DNA of 33,193 nt from Acidobacteriota bacterium (GTDB taxonomy: Bacteria > Acidobacteriota > Terriglobia > Bryobacterales > UBA6623), in the NCBI GenBank assembly GCA_027624045.1, contig JAQBUE010000043.1:1-33193 (forward strand), in the 5' to 3' direction. Shown piece after piece: positions 26,528 through 33,193 of the stretch. Both the position numbers and the translations under genes were made by a program. The number at the start of each line of letters is the position of its first letter. Within the stretch, counting starts at the first letter, position 1. The notes below the pieces were generated by a model, which made no database searches, was not told where the DNA came from, and saw only the letters and a program-made list of their open reading frames with translations.

Positions 26528-27868
26528 CTAGGCGCGCTTGAAAATCGAATCGCTGAGCGTGCTGGTGCTGTCAGAGAACGATTCCTGCCCGATCTCCAGA
26601 GATCGCAGAATACTGAGGTACATGTTCGACATGCGCGTCTCGCCGTTCCGCCAGTAGGTCCCATGTGCGAGCCCCATATTGGCTCCGCCCGCGATCAGAG
26701 TCGGCAGGTTGCGATTGGTGTGCGTCGTGCTCGCGCCGCTGCCGAACAGCACGATGGTGTTGTCGAGCACGCTGCCGTTGCGATCCTGATAGCCGTCCAG
26801 CCTCTCGAAGAAGTGCGCCAACTGCTGGCTCAAAAATAGATCGTACTTGGCAAAATCCATCTGCCCGTCTTTGTCGGTCGCATGCGAGAGGTTGTGATGC
26901 GTCTTCGCAAGTCCCAGCTTCAGCGGGAACGTATCGCTGATGCCCATGCCGTCTTCGCGGTTCAGCATGAACGCGACCGAGCGGGTAATGTCCGCATCGA
27001 ATGCCAACGCAATCAAGTCGAACATCGCGCGGTAGTACTCGGCAGGCTCTCCCTCCGATGTTGCGTCGAGGTTCAAATGCGAGTAGTCCTGCTCTTTGAG
27101 AGGGATGTCGATCCAGCGCTCGGATGCGATCAAGCGCGATTCGACTTCATCCAACGAAGTTAGGTACTGATCCATCCGTTCCCGGTCGGACTTGCCCAGT
27201 TGCTGATCGAGAGACTGCGCGCTCGCGGCCACCGCGTCCACCAACTTGATGCGCCGTTGCAGCCCGTCACGTTGCGACTGGAGCGACGCGCGGTCGCCGC
27301 GAAACAAGCGATTGAACACCCGCCGTGGGTTGTTTTCCGCCGGAATCGGCCTGCCCTCGAGGCTATACGAGATCGTGCCCGTCCGAGACAGAAAGCCCGT
27401 ACCGGCGTCGATCGACAGCACCAGCGACGGCTGCCGGCAGTACTGCTTGGTGTGCTGCGCCACGACCTGGTCGAGCCCCGCGGAGTTGTAGACGGCACGC
27501 GTCGGATTGTAGAGCGGCGCGCCGGTGAGCCACATGTCCGAGCACGTATGCGGATCGGATTTAAGGCCGCTCGGATGATAGAGTCCGCCCATGAAGCTGA
27601 GCTGTTTGCGGAAGGCGCTCAGCGGCTCAGTCGATTTGCCGAACACGAACTCGCCGTCGCGCTCAGCGGAGGGAAACCAACTCCACTCGTCGATGCGGTT
27701 CTCCGATCTCGGCAGCGACATACCATTCGCCGTGTAGATCGCGCAAAACCGGCGAGGAGCCTGCTCGGTCACCGCGGCGCCCATGGCGTCCAGAACCGGC
27801 AAGGCCAGTGCGACTCCTCCCAGGCCCTGAAGGAAAGCTCGGCGATCGATCTTAAGTGAAGTTGTCAT
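26528..27868 (-). CDS. Tat-exported DUF1552 protein
   Basis: This 446-residue protein has a twin-arginine signal ([19 protein letters not shown] at about residues 8-26), so it is likely exported folded. The rest matches the DUF1552 family (for example [33 protein letters not shown] and [16 protein letters not shown]), proteins that usually sit next to DUF1592/DUF1588 genes in Acidobacteria, Planctomycetes and Verrucomicrobia. Its biochemical role is not known to me. The segment near the C-terminus has similarity in style to alkaline-phosphatase/sulfatase-fold proteins of the DUF1501 kind, but I do not see a complete metal site. It starts 16 bases after the stop of the large upstream gene; a TTG at 27895 would overlap that gene. 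Confidence 0.9.
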   Translation of the reverse strand: MTTSLKIDRRAFLQGLGGVALALPVLDAMGAAVTEQAPRRFCAIYTANGMSLPRSENRIDEWSWFPSAERDGEFVFGKSTEPLSAFRKQLSFMGGLYHPSGLKSDPHTCSDMWLTGAPLYNPTRAVYNSAGLDQVVAQHTKQYCRQPSLVLSIDAGTGFLSRTGTISYSLEGRPIPAENNPRRVFNRLFRGDRASLQSQRDGLQRRIKLVDAVAASAQSLDQQLGKSDRERMDQYLTSLDEVESRLIASERWIDIPLKEQDYSHLNLDATSEGEPAEYYRAMFDLIALAFDADITRSVAFMLNREDGMGISDTFPLKLGLAKTHHNLSHATDKDGQMDFAKYDLFLSQQLAHFFERLDGYQDRNGSVLDNTIVLFGSGASTTHTNRNLPTLIAGGANMGLAHGTYWRNGETRMSNMYLSILRSLEIGQESFSDSTSTLSDSIFKRA

Positions 27869-27884
27869 CTTCTTCTGCTTCCTC

Positions 27885-30800
27885 CTACTTCTCAAGAAAC
27901 AGTCTACTACGAACCACGTACCGGATCACGTCCTGCATGCGGTAGCCGTCGGCCTTCAACCTGCGTCCGTCTTCTTTCAAGTATTTGAGTTCGTTGAACG
28001 TCAGGCTCCGGCCGTTCGCATACGTCACGAGATGCTTGAGTACGCTGAAGGCCACCTGATCGATGCGATCATCGCCGAGATACCGCTTCAGATCGTTGAT
28101 GCCTGACACCTCCGTGCTGTCGGGCAAGGTGGATCGGGCGTCCGCGGGTTGCTGCTTCAGGCGGCCACCGGCGTCGAACTCCTCGAGCGCCACTCCCCAC
28201 GGGTCGATTTTCGTGTGACACTGCACGCACCCCGGCTGATTGCGGTGCTGTTCGAGCCGCTGGCGAAGCGACAGCCCTTCCGTACTCGCGTCAAGGTTCG
28301 GCACATTGGGTGGAGGATCATCGGGCGGCTCGGCGATGATCTTCCGAGCCAGCCACGCCCCGCGCTTCACAGGATTCGATTCCCGGCCGTCGGATAGCCC
28401 CGCCATGATCGCCGCCTCGCTGAGCACACCTCCCAGCTCAGGCCGACCGTGCTTGATGGGTACAAACTCGAAACCGCTCTCGGCCTTGCGCCCCAAGTCG
28501 TAGTAGCCGGCGACAACTTCATTCGCAACAACGAAATCAGACTCAATCAGAGTCCGCACAGGCAAGTTGTTCCGCATCACGTACTGCACAAACTCGACAG
28601 GCTCCCGGCGCAACTGGCTGCGAGTGGCCCGCGTGAGCTTCGGAAACTTGTCACGGTCCGGTTCGAACACATCGAACTTATCCAGATTCAGCCATTGCGA
28701 TGCAAACTGGTCAACGAACCTCGAGAACCGGGTATCCTCGACCATCCGCGCCACTTCCGCGTCCAATTGCTCGCGGAGCTCGCCACGATCAGCTAACTCC
28801 AACGCCGTACGATCCGGCGGCCCGTTCCAAAGGAAATAAGACAGCTTGGAAGCCAACTCCCGGTCGTCGATTGGCTCGGGTTCCGGCGTGCTGCTGGCCT
28901 CGACCAAAAACAAGAACTGCGGTGACGTCAATACAACTTCCAGCGCGTCCTTCACCGCCGCCTGAAAACCGTCTCCCGCATCGAGTGATTGCTGGAACAC
29001 CCCTAACAGGGCGGACTCTTCTCCAGCCGTCATCGGACGGCGGTAGGCGCGAGTTGCAAACCGGCCGATGATCTCTCGCGCATAGGCCGGTGAATCGGAT
29101 TTGCGGTCAAAGTCGACAAAGATGTTCTGATGCGACGGCGGCGGCCAAGTGTCGTGAAACGGCCCTTCGAATTCCACCGACCGAACCAGCAAGCGCGGCA
29201 TGTCACGGCCGTCCGTATACTCGCTGCGGACGGCAATCTCACGAACGCCCGCTAGATAGTTGACATTGTTCTTTTCGACATCCGGGCTGGGGAAATCACT
29301 GATAGCCCCTTCAAACACAAACTTCGCGAGCTTGTCGCTCAGCACCGTTTGCGGCGCTCCGACGGGTGCGAACGTGCTGCCGCAATCGCGGCGAAGCCCC
29401 AAATGCACGCCGAGCTGCGGCAGGCGCTTCTCAAACGCCAGAAAACGCCGCGAGACTTCGTGCTCAGCGGCGAGCGAAATTAAAACGACCCGCTCCAAAT
29501 CCTTCAAGCCGGCATGCTGCGCGTCGACTTGCAACGTCCCCGCCTCGAGCCTCACTGCCAGGAATGCGGGCTGCTCTAACGTGCCTGAAAATCGCCGCCC
29601 GCCAAGGGTCAGCGTCACCTGTTGCCGCTGTTCGGGAGGCCGCTGCGCGAATGCCCGTCCCGGTTCCACTAACGCTTGGAGTTCGGGTTCATCAAGGGCG
29701 CGGGTGTAGATACGCGCTTCATCCAGTTCACCCAGAAATTTCTGGGCGTCGGGTATGCTCCCAAGCTGAAGATTGATTTCCGGATTGTCCAGGTTCGCCG
29801 CGCCAATCTCCCCTTTCGCGATGGGGTAGCCGTTTACGTAGAGCCGCGTTTCGCCCGTCCGTCTCACAACGGCGGCAACATGCTGCCATGTGTCGGCGCG
29901 AATAACTCCCGGCGGAGAAGTCACGGCCCCATTGGGCTCCTTGTCCGGGCCGACTGTTTCTATCCGTAGGTTCCCCTTGTCACCGGCCATTTCCAGATGC
30001 CAGCCTTGCCTCCGGCCATACGCTCCGAGAGCAATGATGCCCGCTCGTTTCAACTGCTTCGGGTGGATCCAAGCCGCCACGGTGAAGTCGCCGTCAGCGA
30101 CATTCATGGCATCGCTGCGAGGGATCGTCAACGATCCGTACTCGCCATCGAGCGATACAGCCTTGCCGAAGGGTGAATCGACAAGCTCCGCCGCACCCTC
30201 CATCTGGCCCGTCATATCGCTGTCGAAAGACCATGATCCTGCCAGCCCGTCAGAAAGCCGCGACGAGTCCGCGACGGGCGACTCGCTTTGCACCGCCTCG
30301 TGGATCTCGACCTGGTAAATACCTGCTTTCTGAATTGCAACGGACTGCCGCGCTATAGGATCGGGGATAACGACGCCGTCCGCGCCATCGGCCCCCTGGG
30401 CCGCATCGCCCGGATCCAGCAGCAGGCCGTCGTTGTATTTCGCCGCCGTGACGGTGACCCGAAACCGCCCCTGGTCAGGCAATTCGCGAAGCGAGATCTT
30501 GAAGTTCGCCTTGGGTCCGTAGGTGCCATCGCTTTCGAAAATCTCATCGCTGGGAATGGCCGGCCGCAGCAGCAACCCCTCAGGGACCGTGCTGTAGGGA
30601 AGCCCCTTGGGGTAGCCTCCGCTGCCACGCAGGTCGGCAAAGACCGCGTGATAAATGCTGTCGTAGTCCCTCCAGCCGCGCACCGTATCGTTCCCCTGGT
30701 AGCCTTCGATGAACCGATACTTGGTTCGCATCCGAAACGGCTCGAACGCGAACGGCTTGCTGGGCGTGAGTTGCGTTACCTCGTAGTCTTGGGTATCCAG

Positions 30801-31574
30801 TAGCTGGCTGCCGGCGCCAAGAATGAGTTTGTCCGGGAACGGTTCGGGATTGACCGACGCGCCCAGATCGACACGGAAGTTCTGGATCGAGGGCTTCGAA
30901 TCCGGGTTGACGATGGATCGGCCGAGCGCCTCTTCCGCGATTTCGAAGTACGCTTCCATCAGCAACGGCGACAGTTGCAGCGTCGCCGCGTTGTTGACGA
31001 ATCCATCTTTCGAGACGGCATCCGGGGGCAGCGCGTCCGTCAGGTCGTCATCCAGCAGCAACAACTCGCGTAGCGTGTTGCGATACTGCGCGGCCGTCAG
31101 GCGCCGTACGATGCCGTTCTTCGGCGTCGGACGCGAGCGGGCAACGTCCAGCGCTTGCGAGATCCACTCGACCATCCGCTCACGCTCCGCGCTAGCCGGC
31201 TGCGGCCCGCCTTTCGGGGGCATCGTCCCATCGCCAATCTTTCTCCGGACCGCTTGCCACAATCGAACATGCCGGTCACTGAGGCCTGCGTCCAGGTCAT
31301 CGACGCGAACGCCCGAAGTCATCGTGTCCTCGTTGTGGCATGCGACGCAGTTTTGTTGCAAGAACGGCTTTACCTGCCGCTCGAACGATGTTTCGAGCGC
31401 CGATGTTTCAAGTTCGCTCGCAGCGCCATCCGCCGCCTGTGCCTGCCCGGAGCGCGCTATCCACGCTGCCCCCAAAAGCGCAAGCAAAACGACGCTGCAC
31501 GCGGCTTGCGGTCGAAGCCAACAAACCTTTCTAGTCATATCCTGCCGCACGCGCGAGTCCTGCTCATGAGCCAT
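27885..31574 (-). CDS. Large cytochrome-like DUF1587/1595/1592/1588/1585 protein with LamG insert
   Basis: This very large exported protein (1,229 residues from this start) follows the domain order known for Planctomycete/Acidobacteria proteins of this kind: signal segment (about 25-47), cytochrome-like CVACH at 76-80, DUF1587 (about 158-221), DUF1595, DUF1592 ([14 protein letters not shown]), DUF1588 with a second CVQCH at 1116-1120, and DUF1585 at the C-terminus ([19 protein letters not shown]). A LamG/concanavalin-like domain (roughly 445-638, GSWSFDSD and [11 protein letters not shown]) is inserted in the middle, suggesting carbohydrate or glycan binding. Two CxxCH motifs suggest haem c attachment and a redox role in the periplasm. 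Start choice: ATG at 31572-31574; an ATG at 31538 would give a shorter n-region and is also possible. It is upstream of, and almost certainly co-transcribed with, DUF1552. Confidence 0.92.
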   Translation of the reverse strand: MAHEQDSRVRQDMTRKVCWLRPQAACSVVLLALLGAAWIARSGQAQAADGAASELETSALETSFERQVKPFLQQNCVACHNEDTMTSGVRVDDLDAGLSDRHVRLWQAVRRKIGDGTMPPKGGPQPASAERERMVEWISQALDVARSRPTPKNGIVRRLTAAQYRNTLRELLLLDDDLTDALPPDAVSKDGFVNNAATLQLSPLLMEAYFEIAEEALGRSIVNPDSKPSIQNFRVDLGASVNPEPFPDKLILGAGSQLLDTQDYEVTQLTPSKPFAFEPFRMRTKYRFIEGYQGNDTVRGWRDYDSIYHAVFADLRGSGGYPKGLPYSTVPEGLLLRPAIPSDEIFESDGTYGPKANFKISLRELPDQGRFRVTVTAAKYNDGLLLDPGDAAQGADGADGVVIPDPIARQSVAIQKAGIYQVEIHEAVQSESPVADSSRLSDGLAGSWSFDSDMTGQMEGAAELVDSPFGKAVSLDGEYGSLTIPRSDAMNVADGDFTVAAWIHPKQLKRAGIIALGAYGRRQGWHLEMAGDKGNLRIETVGPDKEPNGAVTSPPGVIRADTWQHVAAVVRRTGETRLYVNGYPIAKGEIGAANLDNPEINLQLGSIPDAQKFLGELDEARIYTRALDEPELQALVEPGRAFAQRPPEQRQQVTLTLGGRRFSGTLEQPAFLAVRLEAGTLQVDAQHAGLKDLERVVLISLAAEHEVSRRFLAFEKRLPQLGVHLGLRRDCGSTFAPVGAPQTVLSDKLAKFVFEGAISDFPSPDVEKNNVNYLAGVREIAVRSEYTDGRDMPRLLVRSVEFEGPFHDTWPPPSHQNIFVDFDRKSDSPAYAREIIGRFATRAYRRPMTAGEESALLGVFQQSLDAGDGFQAAVKDALEVVLTSPQFLFLVEASSTPEPEPIDDRELASKLSYFLWNGPPDRTALELADRGELREQLDAEVARMVEDTRFSRFVDQFASQWLNLDKFDVFEPDRDKFPKLTRATRSQLRREPVEFVQYVMRNNLPVRTLIESDFVVANEVVAGYYDLGRKAESGFEFVPIKHGRPELGGVLSEAAIMAGLSDGRESNPVKRGAWLARKIIAEPPDDPPPNVPNLDASTEGLSLRQRLEQHRNQPGCVQCHTKIDPWGVALEEFDAGGRLKQQPADARSTLPDSTEVSGINDLKRYLGDDRIDQVAFSVLKHLVTYANGRSLTFNELKYLKEDGRRLKADGYRMQDVIRYVVRSRLFLEK

Positions 31575-31677
31575 CGTCCTGTTCGACTTGATCAGCAACT
31601 GGATCACAAAAGTTATGTTAGCTCGAAACCACCAACCCGGCAAATTGCCAAGCGCTCCCGCCCAGGCCCCGCGCGTC

Positions 31678-31787
31678 AGGGGCTGTGAAAAATTGGGGAC
31701 TGTACCAAGCGCCGCTCACGAAACTTCTGCGTTTGCTTCCGTCACAAGCGGCGCGCCGTGGACTGTCCCCATTCTTTCACAGCCCCT
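31678..31787. repeat. Palindromic dispersed repeat, copy B
   Basis: This 110-base element has 13-bp perfect terminal inverted repeats, AGGGGCTGTGAAA (31678-31690) and TTTCACAGCCCCT (31775-31787). The inversion continues imperfectly through AATTGGGGACTGTACCA and TGGACTGTCCCCATTC, and an inner GCGCCGCT/AGCGGCGC stem. It is a homologue of 1702-1808 and lies between the DUF1592-type gene and the next minus-strand gene, so it may separate transcripts. It looks like a MITE/REPIN-type non-autonomous element. Confidence 0.85.
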
Positions 31788-31827
31788 CAGTTACGGGCCC
31801 ACGGTGCGCAAGCGGGTATACGAGCGC

Positions 31828-33072
31828 CTATGAACTTCGCGGCGGCTCCGCCAAAGGACCGACGCAGAAGTGCGAGTCGCGGCCCACCCAGTAGTCGATA
31901 TCAAGCTGCGGCGTCTCCAAGCGCTTGTAGCCCTGGAAGCGCGATTCAAGCGCCAAATCCAGCATGCCGCTCGTCAGCATCGTCCGCTCCACCGGATACG
32001 TCGCCACGCCCGTCTCGAACATCTTCTCGACGTTCATCACCAGGCAGCCAAAGTGCGGGTGCGGACGGCTATTCTGCAAGTACATCAGGGTCGAGACCGG
32101 TTCAGGGCGGCCCTCCACGTCGATCGCGACGGTGAAGTCTTCAACTGCGCCCGTCAGTAGAAAGGCCGCCGCCTCCAGGCCGTCGTTGTACTCGATTAGG
32201 AAAACGGCCGGCTCCTTCACGTTCTGTCGCATGCCGGGCTTGAGAGTCTCGCTGTGCGTCAGCGCCTTGTCGAACAGACGCCGCGCCCAGGGTGTGTCGT
32301 CGAGAAACTTCCAGACAGCGTCCCGCTCCAGGCACTGAATCGCGCGGACACCGGTTTCCCCGCCCTGACGGCGCTCGACCATGCACTGCAAGGATTCGAG
32401 CAAGTGGAAGCCGTAGATGTCCAGGCCGCTGTAGCTGATCGCCACCGCCTTGGTGGCCTTTTCGCCCCAGGGAAAGTCGATGGCAGGCCGGCGGTGCGCG
32501 ACGGGTACGGACGAACCGGCCATCATCGCGAAGCCCATCTGCTCCGAGATCTCGACCATACGCTTGGCCTTGATCCAGCTATAGGAGAGGTGCTTGTCGT
32601 TAAAGATGGGCGCCGTGCGGCCGGTGCGGCGGTAGGTGTCGGTGATCTCGAGGAACATCTTGAAACGCGGATAGAGCGTCTGCGCCTTGTCGTTCATCGG
32701 GTAGTTGCCGTGCTCGCCGATCAGCAGCACGCCGTCGACGGCAAGGTCGTCGCCGCCGAGCGTGAGCGCCTCGTGGATCGTGCGGAAGATCGGCACCCCA
32801 TACTTGGCGGCCATCGGACGGCTTATGTCCGGACGGATTGTGTCGCTGGCAGGACCATGCTCGGTGTACATCGAGACAATCTTCGAGCGCGGGCCCGCTG
32901 ACATGCCGTCCTGCAGCCAGCCTTCGAGGTATTTGCCGACGGCGACATCGGCGTGAGAGCCGGACCAGTACTCGGTGATGATAGCGGCGATGCGCTTGGG
33001 GGGAGTGTTTTGCGCCAGGGCAGCGCCAACACTGCCGGCTGAGGTCGCGAGAAATCCTCGACGGGTCATCAT
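31828..33072 (-). CDS. Tat-exported protein of unknown function, Gfo/Idh/MocA-like N-terminus
   Basis: The 414-residue product begins with a twin-arginine-like signal (TRRGFLATSAGSVGAALAQ at about 3-21), so it is likely exported through Tat. The following PKRIAAIITEYWSGSHADV, GKYLEGWLQDG and VDGVLLIGEHGNYP segments recall the Rossmann-type start of exported Gfo/Idh/MocA-like proteins of Acidobacteria and Planctomycetes, but a clear GxGxxG nucleotide motif is absent. C-terminal parts such as YLQNSRPHPHFGCLVMNVEKMF and SGMLDLALESRFQGY look conserved in style but I cannot name the family. A GAGG four bases before the first of two ATG codons supports this start. It is separated from the DUF1592 gene by repeat B. 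Confidence 0.8.
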   Translation of the reverse strand: MMTRRGFLATSAGSVGAALAQNTPPKRIAAIITEYWSGSHADVAVGKYLEGWLQDGMSAGPRSKIVSMYTEHGPASDTIRPDISRPMAAKYGVPIFRTIHEALTLGGDDLAVDGVLLIGEHGNYPMNDKAQTLYPRFKMFLEITDTYRRTGRTAPIFNDKHLSYSWIKAKRMVEISEQMGFAMMAGSSVPVAHRRPAIDFPWGEKATKAVAISYSGLDIYGFHLLESLQCMVERRQGGETGVRAIQCLERDAVWKFLDDTPWARRLFDKALTHSETLKPGMRQNVKEPAVFLIEYNDGLEAAAFLLTGAVEDFTVAIDVEGRPEPVSTLMYLQNSRPHPHFGCLVMNVEKMFETGVATYPVERTMLTSGMLDLALESRFQGYKRLETPQLDIDYWVGRDSHFCVGPLAEPPRSS

Positions 33073-33132
33073 AGCGCCTCAGTCTGACACGATCAGGCGC
33101 TCATTGCCACCTGAACAAGCCCTCTTGTCAAG

Positions 33133-33182
33133 GCCCAATAGAAATGTCCCCCTTGTTAGCCCAGTAGAAATGTCCCCTTGTT
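33133..33182. repeat. Tandem 25-bp repeat at the right edge, possible mobile-element end
   Basis: GCCCAATAGAAATGTCCCCC (33133 onward, continuing TTGTT) is followed after one base by a second unit, GCCCAGTAGAAATGTCCCCT (33159 onward, continuing TTGTT). They differ by one substitution and one C. Such short tandem units containing AGAAATGTCCCC are known to me from the ends of some insertion sequences, but the element itself would lie outside the window, so this is inference. Confidence 0.5.
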
Positions 33183-33193
33183 CGTCAAGAGAG

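Overview
The window reads as chromosomal DNA from a GC-rich, Gram-negative soil-type bacterium, most probably an Acidobacteriota member of the Bryobacterales/Solibacter kind. This assignment is inferred from gene content: a Ser/Thr kinase fused to a TolB-type propeller, a DUF1592-DUF1552 pair, an exported formamidase-like protein, a cytochrome-fused PQQ dehydrogenase, a lipoprotein M49 peptidase and PHP-type PolX. There is no rRNA, tRNA or CRISPR array in the window.

Left part (1-12 kb): an exported cyclophilin and a YeeZ-like SDR protein (minus strand) face a ThDP enzyme (plus strand) across a palindromic repeat. An adenosine-deaminase-family hydrolase follows. Next comes a secreted two-haem PQQ dehydrogenase whose active site carries the Asp-X-Asp pair associated with lanthanide use. 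An exported acetamidase/formamidase, a DUF255 thioredoxin-fold protein and an M49-like zinc peptidase lipoprotein complete this part. Neighbouring genes are often convergent with only a few bases between stops, so the DNA is packed but not built of long operons.

Middle (12-19.2 kb): a decayed kinase-TolB gene (one in-frame TGA and two frame breaks) is followed by two signalling genes on the plus strand, a degenerate EAL-HDOD protein and an HDOD-GGDEF protein with intact GGDEF and I-site. These probably form a c-di-GMP module. A stranded C-terminal piece of a Gfo/Idh/MocA oxidoreductase, a dispersed short repeat and a complete but different Gfo/Idh/MocA protein come next. This is the most eroded stretch of the window.

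Right part (19.2-33.2 kb): PolX (minus) is followed by a gene-poor stretch of about 1.1 kb. It holds a near-perfect sigma-70 promoter (TTGACA-17-TATAAA), a series of RNA-like hairpins including one with a GAAA tetraloop and one long-range 8-bp pairing, and a terminator-like stem. I regard this as a candidate structured RNA or leader and the least explained feature here. A YtxH-like membrane protein and an outer-membrane-like protein form a small operon. On the minus strand gltX and glnS overlap by one base. A large DUF1587/1595/1592/1588/1585 protein with two CxxCH motifs and an inserted LamG domain is paired with a Tat-exported DUF1552 protein. A Tat-exported protein of unknown function ends the gene set. 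A second copy of the palindromic repeat lies between these last two, and a tandem repeat that may be a mobile-element end lies at the right edge.
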